From contig CAILVY010000270.1 in assembly GCA_903837785.1 (NCBI GenBank), positions 33,512 to 97,511 on the forward strand: a stretch of DNA of 64,000 nucleotides. The letters are read 5' to 3'. Shown one piece after another: positions 31,028 to 39,287 of the stretch. Made by a program: the position numbers and the translations under genes. The stretch is from Candidatus Hydrogenedentota bacterium (GTDB lineage: Bacteria > Hydrogenedentota > Hydrogenedentia > Hydrogenedentales > CAILVY01). Below the pieces are notes generated by a model, which had not been told where the DNA came from, ran no database searches, and was given only the letters and a program-made list of their open reading frames with translations. Numbering within the stretch: the stretch's first letter is position 1; each line of letters starts with the position of its first letter.

Positions 31028-31247
31028 CGCGATCTTCATCGTGGCGGTGATCGCCGTGGCGCTGATCTTCGGCGCGGTGACGCTGTCGCGCGCGGGCGAG
31101 GCACTCTCCGCGCTGCGGGAGAGTGCTGTTCCTGCAGGCGCGGGGGGCCAGCCGCGCGCGGTGGATGCGGGCCGGATGAAATCGCTGATCGAGGAAAAGC
31201 GTCTCTCCGGGCATGAAGCGGACTTCTACAAGCCGCTTCCGCAGTGA
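31014..31247 (+). CDS. Small single-TM protein closing the AmmeMemoRadiSam operon
   Basis: 77 residues starting at ATG 31014, overlapping the end of the polyferredoxin gene by 14 bp in another frame. One TM helix (about 6-23, IFIVAVIAVALIFGAVTL) is followed by a short extracytoplasmic tail with a charged motif MKSLIEEKRLSGHEADFYKPLP. Family unknown. The overlap suggests translational coupling and a structural or accessory role for the redox protein. Confidence 0.6.
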   Translation: MRNNDAIFIVAVIAVALIFGAVTLSRAGEALSALRESAVPAGAGGQPRAVDAGRMKSLIEEKRLSGHEADFYKPLPQ

Positions 31248-31250
31248 CGC

Positions 31251-33371
31251 CTAATAGCGCCCGGTGGCCTGATCGTTCACGATTCCGGAGCAGTTGTACA
31301 TGCGGCTGATCGAGTAGCGATCGATGACGATGCCGCCGCGGCGGACCTCGACGACTTCGAGGACTTCGCCGCGCTCGAATGCGCCGAACTGAGTCATGCC
31401 CTCGATCCAGAGTTGCGCTTTTGCCGCATCGCCGCCGGTGATGAAGAGCCCGTCCCGTCCTTTGAGGTCCTGCCAGCCGCCCCAGAGGTAGTACTGGTTG
31501 AGCCGGTCTTCGCCGACGTTGATCCAGTAGGCACGGGGGTGCCCTTGCGTGTAGAAAGCGGACCACGCCGAGAGCTGATAGCGGTTGCTGAAGGGGAAGG
31601 GCCCGGTGATCGGATCCAGGATGTATTTGGAGAGGGCCTGGCCGATTTCATGGCCGCCGCGCTGCTTGCTGTTCGGATCGGCGTCGGCCCATTTCTCGAC
31701 CACCGCCTTAATCGGGATGTGATAGACGAGGTCCGAGGCGCGGGTAATCATGCCGGCCGCACATCCCACGGCAATGCCTGCAGCGAGCCAGCGCCGGGCG
31801 CGCAGGCTGCGAGGCGCCTCGTTCCAGAGCCAGCCCAGTGCCACGGCACAGGCGGCATAGGCGCAGATCGGCCAGTTCAGGTTGGCTTTTCGGGTGAGCG
31901 CCACGACGACATAGAAGCCGAAGAGGACGGAGAAAGAGAGGAAGAGCAAGGCGGCGTCGCGGTTCTGGCGGAAGCGTCTGGCGCAGCGGAGCATGCTCCA
32001 GATGAAAAACCCGAAAAGGATGGGGGAGACGGCCAGGCCGAGCTGGCCTCCGGCATACTCGAAGAAGTTGCCGAGCATCTTCCCGAGGTTATGTTTCTGC
32101 TGGACCCCGATGGCGGCCGTGTGGCGAACGGAAACCCAGTCATGTTGCCAATTCCAGAAGAGAACGCCGCTCGAACACGCCAGCGCGATGAGCAGGGCGA
32201 TATACGGCCATGGGGTGCGCCACCACCGCCGGTCCACAAGGAGGAGATAGAGTGCGAAGGAGAGATACAAGAGGAGCATCGTGTACTTCGTGAGCATGCC
32301 GAGGCCGAGGGCGAAGCCCGTGAGCACCCACATGGCCTTCTCGCCCGCGGTTGCGCGATGGAAGGCATACATCGCGAGCGCCCAAAAGAAGATCAGGATG
32401 GGGTCGATCGTGAGGATCGAGGAACCGACCCAGGTGCTGGGCATGGCGATGGCCACGATCGCGGCCAACAGCGCGGCGCGTTCGTTCCTGCTGATTCGGA
32501 GCGTGAGCGCGTGGACAAGCGCGATCGCGCCCGAGGAAAAGAGCACGGCACCGCTGCGGATGGCCCATTCCTTGTTGCCGCCCGCGTGGGTGAGGAGGTT
32601 GATCACGTAGGCGATCATGGGGGGCTTGCTGTAATAGCCGAGGTCGAGGTGGCGGGACATGTCCCAATACAGGGCTTCATCGCCGGAGAGGTCGTAGAGG
32701 TTGAGCAGGAGATAGGCGAAGTTGAAGAGCGTCCAGAGACCGAGGAGCCAGTAGAAGCAGACCCGTTCGCGCGAGATCGGCTGCGGCGCCGATTCCGGGG
32801 CCGTCCCGAAGCAGCGCGCCGCCAGCCTGCGCGCGACGAATGTCATAAACGCGCCGGCAAAGATCCCCCAGGCGTATCCGCCCAGCACATCCAGCGGGTA
32901 GTGGTTGCCTGTGTAGATGCGCGAAATGCCGGCAAGCAGGGCTACGGGCACGGTGACCACGAGGCTCTGCGGGGCAACGAGCCCCAGGACTGTGGCGACG
33001 GCGGCGGCGTTTGCGGCATGGGAGCTCGGGAAGGAGAAGCTTTTGCGCGGGTCCACGGGGTACCACGCGGGATCGTATTGGATCCATTCGCCGCTGCGGA
33101 AGACGTGGACGTTTTGGAGGGTCGCGTAGGGGCGGTCTTCCCGGACGATGTTCTTGATGACGTCTTCTGAACCCAGGTTGGCGAGCAGCAGGGCGAGTCC
33201 GGCCGCGGCCAGCAGGGTTCGCGCCCGGCGCCCGCCATAAGCGAAGAGGGCCAACGCCGCCATGAGTCCCGGAATGACGACGTAATCCTTGTCGGCGAGG
33301 GCCGGCATGATCGCGTCGAGCCATTCCGACTTGATCGTATCGTTCAGAAAGCGAAAGAGCGCTATGTTCAT
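31251..33371 (-). CDS. PAP2 phosphatase fused to ArnT/PMT-type (GT-C) glycosyltransferase
   Basis: 706 residues. The N-terminal about 200 residues are a PAP2 lipid phosphatase with all three motifs: KNIVREDRP (about 72), PSSHAANAA (about 112) and SRIYTGNHYPLDV (about 150). The rest is a polytopic GT-C domain of the PMT/ArnT family with the catalytic-loop acidic motif SGDEALYWD (about 230) and roughly ten TM segments, plus a soluble tail. It is expected to transfer a sugar from undecaprenyl phosphate to a lipid and to dephosphorylate a lipid phosphate, both on the periplasmic side. It is the last gene of a four-gene minus-strand cluster. Such a fusion is uncommon. Confidence 0.87.
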   Translation of the reverse strand: MNIALFRFLNDTIKSEWLDAIMPALADKDYVVIPGLMAALALFAYGGRRARTLLAAAGLALLLANLGSEDVIKNIVREDRPYATLQNVHVFRSGEWIQYDPAWYPVDPRKSFSFPSSHAANAAAVATVLGLVAPQSLVVTVPVALLAGISRIYTGNHYPLDVLGGYAWGIFAGAFMTFVARRLAARCFGTAPESAPQPISRERVCFYWLLGLWTLFNFAYLLLNLYDLSGDEALYWDMSRHLDLGYYSKPPMIAYVINLLTHAGGNKEWAIRSGAVLFSSGAIALVHALTLRISRNERAALLAAIVAIAMPSTWVGSSILTIDPILIFFWALAMYAFHRATAGEKAMWVLTGFALGLGMLTKYTMLLLYLSFALYLLLVDRRWWRTPWPYIALLIALACSSGVLFWNWQHDWVSVRHTAAIGVQQKHNLGKMLGNFFEYAGGQLGLAVSPILFGFFIWSMLRCARRFRQNRDAALLFLSFSVLFGFYVVVALTRKANLNWPICAYAACAVALGWLWNEAPRSLRARRWLAAGIAVGCAAGMITRASDLVYHIPIKAVVEKWADADPNSKQRGGHEIGQALSKYILDPITGPFPFSNRYQLSAWSAFYTQGHPRAYWINVGEDRLNQYYLWGGWQDLKGRDGLFITGGDAAKAQLWIEGMTQFGAFERGEVLEVVEVRRGGIVIDRYSISRMYNCSGIVNDQATGRY

Positions 33372-33404
33372 CGGATCAGAGGTCCCCTGGAACAGCCAAG
33401 CGGC

Positions 33405-34955
33405 TCACGTGCCGAAGATATGGGTCAGCCGTGCGAGCACGACGCCGTTCCGTTCATAAATGATGTCCGCATCGCCGAGATCGCGCAGCAGCTTGGATTC
33501 CGTGAAGATGATATCGCCGTTCATCGGGAGGCGTTTCTCCGTCAGCTTGCCGGAGTAGAACACGAAACTGGGCGCGCGCTCGCCGATCTTCCAGATGACC
33601 ACGTTGTAGTCGTTTGCGCGCGCGATTTGGGCGGCCTCCTTCACCGGCAAGTGGAGCACGTCGCCGGCCAGCGACATGCCCACGAGGTTCACTATCATCA
33701 TGCAGGCCAGGCCCACGCCCGCGATCTTTATGCGGCGGGAGAGTCCGGGCACAACGCCGAGTCCCAGAATCAGGACGAGCGCGGCGATAAGGGGCAGGAT
33801 GTAACCCCAACCGATGCTGTCGGACGCGGCCTGCATCAGTGCGGCGGCCATGGCGTCTTTCACGTGTGGGATGAGCCAGGGCAGGGAGAGCGGTGCGAGG
33901 AGGGCCACGGCGAAAAAGGCGGCGGCCGGCACAAGGAGCCAGCGATCGCGCCGGAGTTCGTCCACGCGCAAGGCCATGAGTATGAAGAGGGGTGTGTATC
34001 CGTAGATGACATAGTGGGGGAGCTTCGTGCCGGAAAACGAGAAGAGGACGAACACGAACAGGAACCAGAGCCACAGAAACTGGGTGATCGGCGCGGCGAA
34101 GTCTTCTTTGACTTTGCGTGTGCTGGCGAGGAGCAGGCCTGTGTACGGCATGACGCCGATCAGGACGACGGGAAGATAGTAGACGAGGCTTCCGGCATGG
34201 CCTTCGAGGGCGCCGCCAAAGCGTTTGACGTTGTGCTTCAGGAAGAAGCCGTTGATGAAGCCCATGCCCTGATCGTGGAGCACGGCGGCGTACCACGGCA
34301 GGGCGATGGCGAGGAAGATCAGGATGCCCACGGGATCGAAGACGGCACGGAGCCAGCGCTTGAGCGCGCGCTGCCGCCAGCAGAAGAGGAAACTCACCGC
34401 AAAGGGGATCAGCACGGCCACCGGGCCCTTCGTCAGCATGCCGAAGGCCATCGCCGCGTAGGCGAGGTACATGAAGCGTTTGCGGTCGGTTTCGAAGAAG
34501 CGGTAGACGCTGAACATGGCCGTAACGATGAAGAAGTTGAGGAGGGCGTCGGCGATGGCGGCTTTGGCGATGATCGTGATTTGGGCGGCAGTCACGAGGA
34601 GAAACGTGGCGAGGAACGCCTTATCCGCGTTCCATTGGCGGCGCACGAAGAGCCAGGTGGCCAGCGCCCAGAGCGCCGCGGCCAGCGCCGAGGGGAATCG
34701 CAGTGCAAACTCGTTCAATCCGAAGACGCCGGCGCTTGCGGCCTGGAGCCAGTAAATGAGGATCGGCTTGTCGTAGCGCGGCTCGCCGTTCATGTACGTC
34801 ATGACGTAGTTGCCGCTGGCCATCATCTCGCGCGTGGCTTCGCAGAAGGCGCCTTCGTCCTTGTTGAACAGGGGTGCGCTCCCCAGGCCGAAGAAGAAGG
34901 AGAAGAAGATCGCGGCCACGAGCACCGCGAGTGGAATCCACTTAACTTGATTCAT
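33405..34955 (-). CDS. ArnT-like glycosyltransferase, PMT/GT39-GT83 family
   Basis: 516 residues with about 11 TM segments. After TM1 the first periplasmic loop has the typical FNKDEGAFCEATREM and YDKPILIYWLQA motifs of ArnT and related dolichyl/undecaprenyl-phosphate sugar:lipid transferases. A short soluble C-terminus follows. It should transfer a sugar from a polyprenyl phosphate carrier to lipid A or another envelope acceptor on the periplasmic side. Its start overlaps the upstream PAP2 gene by 14 bp and a GT2 polyprenyl-phosphate transferase lies before that, so donor synthesis and transfer are encoded together. Confidence 0.88.
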   Translation of the reverse strand: MNQVKWIPLAVLVAAIFFSFFFGLGSAPLFNKDEGAFCEATREMMASGNYVMTYMNGEPRYDKPILIYWLQAASAGVFGLNEFALRFPSALAAALWALATWLFVRRQWNADKAFLATFLLVTAAQITIIAKAAIADALLNFFIVTAMFSVYRFFETDRKRFMYLAYAAMAFGMLTKGPVAVLIPFAVSFLFCWRQRALKRWLRAVFDPVGILIFLAIALPWYAAVLHDQGMGFINGFFLKHNVKRFGGALEGHAGSLVYYLPVVLIGVMPYTGLLLASTRKVKEDFAAPITQFLWLWFLFVFVLFSFSGTKLPHYVIYGYTPLFILMALRVDELRRDRWLLVPAAAFFAVALLAPLSLPWLIPHVKDAMAAALMQAASDSIGWGYILPLIAALVLILGLGVVPGLSRRIKIAGVGLACMMIVNLVGMSLAGDVLHLPVKEAAQIARANDYNVVIWKIGERAPSFVFYSGKLTEKRLPMNGDIIFTESKLLRDLGDADIIYERNGVVLARLTHIFGT

Positions 34956-35565
34956 GATCGTCTCCCGCAGGTTCGAGGAGCCACTTCCAGCACAGGATGG
35001 CGCCCACGGCGCCGAGCCATGCCCCGGCGATCACGTCGCTCACCCAATGCCGGACCACGAGAACGCGGCTCAGGGCGATCATGGCGCCGAGGGGGTAAAG
35101 CAGCCAGCGCCAGCGGGGAAACAAATAGCCGAGGGAGACCGCGAGGGCGAAGGCGGTCGTGGCATGGCCCGAGGGGAAGGACAAGTCGCGCATGGCCGCG
35201 CCGAAGGGGTGGAAGCCGTAGAGATTGTCCTCGAAAAAGAGCTTGGGGCGGAGCCGTCCGAAGCCTACTTTCAGCAGGTTCACCGCGATGCCGGTGCCCG
35301 CCACGGAAACGAATACGAAGAGGGCGCGCCGCGCCAGCAGGGCGCGCGAATGCCAGCAAATCAGGGCGATGAGGGCGCTGGGGACGAGGTACCACTGCGA
35401 TTCGCCGAGCTTCGAGCCCCAGTTGCCCAGTGCATGCCAGAACGTGTGCTGGCGAAAGAAGAAGTAACGCGCGGCGGGAACATCGGCGCAGGCATAGGCC
35501 AAGGCGCAGAGAACGGCCGTGGCGAGCAGGCTGGCGGCAAGGAGCATCCATTGCTTGCGGCGCAT
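34942..35565 (-). CDS. PAP2 family membrane phosphatase
   Basis: 207 residues with about six TM segments. The three PAP2 motifs are complete: KVGFGRLRP (about 100), FPSGHATTAF (about 130) and SRVLVVRHWVSDV (about 168). Likely substrates are undecaprenyl pyrophosphate, phosphatidylglycerophosphate or lipid A phosphate. It lies between the GT2 gene (1 bp away) and the ArnT-like gene (14-bp overlap), so removal of a lipid phosphate probably goes with the glycosyl transfer. Confidence 0.9.
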   Translation of the reverse strand: MRRKQWMLLAASLLATAVLCALAYACADVPAARYFFFRQHTFWHALGNWGSKLGESQWYLVPSALIALICWHSRALLARRALFVFVSVAGTGIAVNLLKVGFGRLRPKLFFEDNLYGFHPFGAAMRDLSFPSGHATTAFALAVSLGYLFPRWRWLLYPLGAMIALSRVLVVRHWVSDVIAGAWLGAVGAILCWKWLLEPAGDDHESS

Positions 35566-35566
35566 G

Positions 35567-36280
35567 CTATTCGCCTTCCACCCGGAACGGGACGTAGCGT
35601 TTCTGCAGCCAGCGCATGCCCAGCAGATCGTACAGGATGCGCAGGGCGCGGTTGCCGATGCCGTACTTCGAGACGCCGTGTGCGCGCGGGTGGTGCGTCA
35701 CCGGGCACTCGACGAAGCGGAAACCCGCGAAGTGCATGAGCACGCCGAAGAAGCGGTGAGCGCCGTTGAAGGGTACGATGTGCTCGACGCACGCGATGCG
35801 GAAGCCTTTCAGGCCGCAACCCGCGTCGGTCACTGACACGCCCAGGAAACGCCGGAACACCGCGTTCCCGATGCGGCTCGGCAGGGTTTGCCGCCAGCCG
35901 TCCCGGCGTTTCTCGCGCACGCCCAGCACACAGTCATACTCCTTCAGCAATTCCAGGAACTTCGGAATGTCAGCCGGGTCGTTCTGCAGGTCGCCGTCCA
36001 GCGTGATGACATAGGCGCCCTGGGCGCGCCGCATCCCCATCACGAGCGCGGCCGATTGGCCCTGGTTCCTGGCGAGGTGTATCGGGCGGAGCTCCGGAAC
36101 GGATTGTGCCAGGCGGTCCAGCTCGGCCCGGGTGCCGTCCGTGCTCCCGTCGTTTACGAAGAGGCATTCGAAGGCATACTCGGGGAGTCCGACAAAAACG
36201 GCCGTCACGCGTTCGGCCAGGGGCCGGACACTCTGTTCTTCGTTATAAAACGGAACAACGATGGAGACTAAGGGTTTCAT
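35567..36280 (-). CDS. GT2 family polyprenyl-phosphate glycosyltransferase (DPM1/ArnC-like)
   Basis: 237 residues; start ATG at 36280. The GT-A fold begins SIVVPFYNEEQSV, with the nucleotide/metal motif LDGDLQNDP (about 93-101) and GCGLKGFR and RFFGVLMHF further on. No C-terminal TM pair is present, so it is of the short DPM1 type. It should make an undecaprenyl-phosphate sugar from a nucleotide sugar at the cytoplasmic face, supplying the two ArnT-like enzymes downstream. First gene of the cluster, divergent from the Ca-binding-repeat gene. Confidence 0.9.
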   Translation of the reverse strand: MKPLVSIVVPFYNEEQSVRPLAERVTAVFVGLPEYAFECLFVNDGSTDGTRAELDRLAQSVPELRPIHLARNQGQSAALVMGMRRAQGAYVITLDGDLQNDPADIPKFLELLKEYDCVLGVREKRRDGWRQTLPSRIGNAVFRRFLGVSVTDAGCGLKGFRIACVEHIVPFNGAHRFFGVLMHFAGFRFVECPVTHHPRAHGVSKYGIGNRALRILYDLLGMRWLQKRYVPFRVEGE

Positions 36281-36592
36281 GGGGATCTCCGCCTCGGGAA
36301 CGGCGGCATTATACCCGAGCGGGGAACGGCTTTTCTCGTTTCTGCGAGGGGAGAAGGGTTGTAGGCAGCCATTTCGTCCCGGGTTCGGCGGGATGAAAAG
36401 AGGAGAACGGCGCGGCTGTGCCGCAAATCCCGGGAGGGCCGGGGGGATTCCCGGTTAATTAGACTTCTGGCACTCGCAAAGGAGGCCTGCGATATCTCCG
36501 TTTTGCTCAAGGATTTAGTTGATCCTGCCGATAATAGTAAGTGCGACGGGTTCCAGTGATAAGGGCCGAGAGGGCGGCCGGAGGATTTGACA
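36281..36592. other. 312-bp divergent intergenic region
   Basis: It contains a 9-bp imperfect hairpin at about 36373-36397 and the sigma-28-like promoter at 36507-36534. A cyclic-di-GMP riboswitch was considered, but the conserved core is not present. Confidence 0.6.
36507..36534 (+). promoter_or_regulatory. Sigma-28 (FliA)-like promoter
   Basis: A TCAAG -35 element (36507-36511) and an exact GCCGATAA -10 element (36527-36534) are separated by 15 bp, close to the enterobacterial and pseudomonad FliA consensus (one base longer than the usual spacing). It lies 59 bp upstream of the ATG at 36593, on the same strand. Confidence 0.6.
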
Positions 36593-37867
36593 ATGGGAGC
36601 GATTTCACCACTCCAGTTTTCGCCGCATTCGGCGCCCCTCATCGACAAGCATTCCAAGAACGCTCCGGCGCACGCGGCTTCCACGGAAGTGCCGCACGGG
36701 CAACCGGCGGATAGCCTTGAAAGTACCCAGGACACGCGACGGATCGTTCAGCCGGTCGTATACGAGCGCGCTTCGCTGTCGACACGTTTTCAGGAGATCG
36801 CGGCGCGCCTGGCCGACATGAACGTGGCGAACGCCACGGCGTCGGATGCGCAGTCGCAGCAGTTGAGTTTTGACTTCAATGCAAAGATACGCGCGGAGGC
36901 CCTGCTGCGTTTCGGGCAGCGTATCCAGGACGTGGCGGGGAGCCTGAACGGGGCGAGCCAGTCGTCGTTTCTCGAGATCAGCCTGCGGGTTGCACTGCGC
37001 TTTCATGTTTCGCTCGACATATCGAGTTCAGCCTTGAGCGGATTTTCCAGTGCCGCATTCGGCGTGCGGGACACGGGCGACCTGATAGACCGGCTGATCG
37101 CGTTGTCCGAAAAGCTGCTCAGCGCGGGCGACAAGGTTTTTGACGACATCCTGTCCCTCCTCGACGGGACGTCGCCGGAGCAGGTGAAACGGCGGCTCAA
37201 TGCGCTTTTCGAGAAGCTGTTTCGCCAGTTCTTCCCGGACTATCCGGGCGGGGGCTCGAAGACTCTGCCGGACACGAACCTTACGTCGAGCAGCGTGAAA
37301 TTCAGCCTCCAGCTTGAGTTCAAGTTCAGCTTTGAGTTGTCCATCCAGGATCAGCTTCAGGTGCGTCAGTCCGATCCCGTCACCTTCGACCTGGATGGCG
37401 ACGGGTTCGAACTGACGCGCCACACGCAGGGCGCGCAATTCGACATTTTGGGCAATGGCCAAAAGGCGCGGACGGCGTTCGTGACGGGCGGAGACGCCTT
37501 TCTGGCCCTTGACCGGAACGGGGACGGCGTAATCGGCAGTGGCAAGGAGTTGTTCGGGGATCAGCATGGCGCCGCCAACGGGTACGAGGAACTGCGGAAG
37601 CTCGATTCGAACGGCGACGGCGTCATCAATCGCCACGACCGCGATTATGGCCGCCTGCTGCTCTTCCGGGACAACGGCGATGGCGTATCGGGGAAGGGCG
37701 AACTGGTTTCCCTCGATGAGGCGGGGATCGCCGAGATCAACCTGGGCTATCACGATGTCAACGTCACGGCTTCCGGCGGCAATCACATTGGGCAGGCAGC
37801 CAGTTTCACGTGGGACGATGGACGGCGCGGGAACACGGCCGACACAATCCTCAATTACGTGATCTAG
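36593..37867 (+). CDS. Protein with calcium-loop (DxDGDG) repeats, probably motility-linked
   Basis: 424 residues; start ATG 36593 with GGAGGA 8 bp upstream. The N-terminus is Ser/Pro/His-rich without a signal peptide. The middle (about 70-250) is predicted helical. The C-terminal third carries EF-hand-like loops: DLDGDGFEL (about 265), LDRNGDGVIGSGKELFGD (about 302) and DSNGDGVINRHD (about 337), ending in RDNGDGVSGKGEL. This arrangement is common in large bacterial exoproteins, where it closes the chain, but here it stands on a short protein. The sigma-28-like promoter suggests expression with motility genes. Function unknown; secretion by a non-classical or flagellar route is possible. Confidence 0.75.
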   Translation: MGAISPLQFSPHSAPLIDKHSKNAPAHAASTEVPHGQPADSLESTQDTRRIVQPVVYERASLSTRFQEIAARLADMNVANATASDAQSQQLSFDFNAKIRAEALLRFGQRIQDVAGSLNGASQSSFLEISLRVALRFHVSLDISSSALSGFSSAAFGVRDTGDLIDRLIALSEKLLSAGDKVFDDILSLLDGTSPEQVKRRLNALFEKLFRQFFPDYPGGGSKTLPDTNLTSSSVKFSLQLEFKFSFELSIQDQLQVRQSDPVTFDLDGDGFELTRHTQGAQFDILGNGQKARTAFVTGGDAFLALDRNGDGVIGSGKELFGDQHGAANGYEELRKLDSNGDGVINRHDRDYGRLLLFRDNGDGVSGKGELVSLDEAGIAEINLGYHDVNVTASGGNHIGQAASFTWDDGRRGNTADTILNYVI

Positions 37868-37893
37868 ACGAATTCGGCCTGAAGATCGCCCGC

Positions 37894-37909
37894 GGCCCCG
37901 CTGGGGGCC
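37894..37909 (+). terminator. Hairpin terminator after the Ca-loop protein gene
   Basis: A 6-bp G/C stem (37894-37899 with 37904-37909, GCTG loop) followed by ATTTCTTG, 27 bp after the stop codon. Confidence 0.5.
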
Positions 37910-37937
37910 ATTTCTTGTCCGGGCAGGAATTACTTCA

Positions 37938-37967
37938 TTGCTCAGGCTGGTTATGAGTCAATATAAT
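37938..37967 (+). promoter_or_regulatory. Promoter of bifunctional nuclease/queC operon
   Basis: TTGCTC (37938-37943) and a consensus TATAAT (37962-37967) separated by 18 bp. The GGAAAGGAGG ribosome site and ATG 37986 follow directly, giving a very short leader. Confidence 0.6.
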
Positions 37968-37985
37968 GGGGGAAAGGAGGCCGCC

Positions 37986-38471
37986 ATGATTGAACTCGAA
38001 TTGCTGGGCGTAAGCCAGGCCGATGAACATCAATACCCGGTCGTGTTGCTGCGCAACGAGTCGCGCGTGCTCCCGATTCTCGTGGGCGTGCCCGAGGCGA
38101 GCGCCATCCAGATCGGCCTCATGAAAGAGAAGACGCCGCGGCCGATGACGCACGACCTCGTGTGCAACATCCTGGCCGGACTGCGGGGCGAACTGAAGTC
38201 GGTCACGATCTACCGATTGCACAACGACACGTTTTTTGCCCACCTCAATGTGGAGCAGCGCAACGTGCAGGGGCATGTCGAGCAAGTGTTGAAGATCGAC
38301 ACGCGCCCGAGCGACGGCATCGCCATTGCCGTGCGCATGGGTTGCCCCATTTACGCGGCGGAGGAGGTCATGGACATGGCCTCGCAAGATGCCTCCATTC
38401 TGAGTCCGCCGGATGAAGGCGAGGAGCCGGACAGCGGGGACGATGCGGAACCCGAGGAGTTCGGATCCTGA
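37986..38471 (+). CDS. Bifunctional nuclease (BFN/DUF151) domain protein
   Basis: 161 residues; start ATG 37986 behind a strong AAAGGAGG. The BFN fold covers residues about 1-130, with the conserved RPMTHDLVCNIL and SDGIAIAVRMGCPIY stretches (the latter near residues 112-127). The family was named from a plant nuclease with RNase and DNase activity; the bacterial role is not firmly known. The acidic C-terminal tail (about 135-161, EEPDSGDDAEPEEF) is not part of the domain. It is followed by queC after 18 bp, so the two are probably co-transcribed. Confidence 0.92.
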   Translation: MIELELLGVSQADEHQYPVVLLRNESRVLPILVGVPEASAIQIGLMKEKTPRPMTHDLVCNILAGLRGELKSVTIYRLHNDTFFAHLNVEQRNVQGHVEQVLKIDTRPSDGIAIAVRMGCPIYAAEEVMDMASQDASILSPPDEGEEPDSGDDAEPEEFGS

Positions 38472-38489
38472 GCGCGCGCGAGGAACGGC

Positions 38490-39182
38490 ATGGCAGGCAA
38501 TGACATGGGCGCGGTGGTGCTCCTGAGCGGGGGTATGGACTCGAGCGTTCTGCTGCATTATGCGGCCCGGAGGCTCGGCCGCGCGCCTATCCATGCGATC
38601 TCGTATCACTACGGCCAGCGGCATTTGCGCGAACTCGCGTGCGCGCGTTTTCAGGCCGTCGCGGCCGGGGCCGAGCACCGGATCATCGATCTCTCGTTTC
38701 TCGGGCCGTTGCTGGCGCCCGGGAGCGCGTTGATTGCCGGGGGCGCGGACGTGCCGGACCTCGAGGAACTCGCGCCGGAACAGCTCGCGCAGCCACCCAC
38801 GTACGTGCCGAACCGGAATATGATGCTGCTTTCGATGGCGGCGGCGTATGCCGAGGCGCAGGGCGTCCGCGACGTTTTCTATGGCGCACAGGCGCAGGAT
38901 GAATATGGCTATTGGGACTGCACGGCGGCCTTCCTGGAACGCATCAACGCCGTGCTTGCCCTCAACCGCAAAGACGCGGTGCGTGTTCACGCGCCGTTCG
39001 TGAGCAAGCCCAAAGTCGAGACGGTCCGGCTGGGCCTCGAGTTGGGCGTCGATTTCGCGCAGACGTGGAGCTGCTATCGCGGCGGCGCACGCCCCTGCGG
39101 CGCCTGCCCCACGTGCGTCGAGCGGAACAACGCGTTTGAAGCGGCCGGCGTTTCCGATCCGTTGCCGGCGTCGCAGTCCTGA
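38490..39182 (+). CDS. queC: 7-cyano-7-deazaguanine synthase
   Basis: 230 residues. The PP-loop SGGMDSSV (about 13) binds ATP, YGQRHLREL and VPNRNMMLL follow, and the C-terminal zinc site WSCYRGGARPCGACPTCVER is complete (four Cys). It converts 7-carboxy-7-deazaguanine and ammonia to preQ0 with ATP in the queuosine pathway. No other queuosine genes are in the window. ATG 38490 was chosen; an internal ATG five codons later is possible. Confidence 0.96.
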   Translation: MAGNDMGAVVLLSGGMDSSVLLHYAARRLGRAPIHAISYHYGQRHLRELACARFQAVAAGAEHRIIDLSFLGPLLAPGSALIAGGADVPDLEELAPEQLAQPPTYVPNRNMMLLSMAAAYAEAQGVRDVFYGAQAQDEYGYWDCTAAFLERINAVLALNRKDAVRVHAPFVSKPKVETVRLGLELGVDFAQTWSCYRGGARPCGACPTCVERNNAFEAAGVSDPLPASQS

Positions 39183-39287
39183 ACTGCGAAAGAGATCATC
39201 AGCGTTCTTTGGCGAAAGCGCACTCTCTGAATTCGTGGCGGGTCATTGGAAATGAAGCTCCGGGAAGCGGAAACGGACGAGCCCGCG

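Noticed and set aside
31413..35372. Plus-strand ORFs of 585 and 650 residues
   Set aside because: Highly charged antisense frames of the GT-C and PAP2 genes; the minus strand has full catalytic motifs.
36360..36540. Cyclic-di-GMP riboswitch in front of the Ca-loop gene
   Set aside because: A GCAAAGGAGGCCT stretch looked similar to the class I core, but the flanking conserved elements are missing; the sigma-28-like promoter explains the region better.
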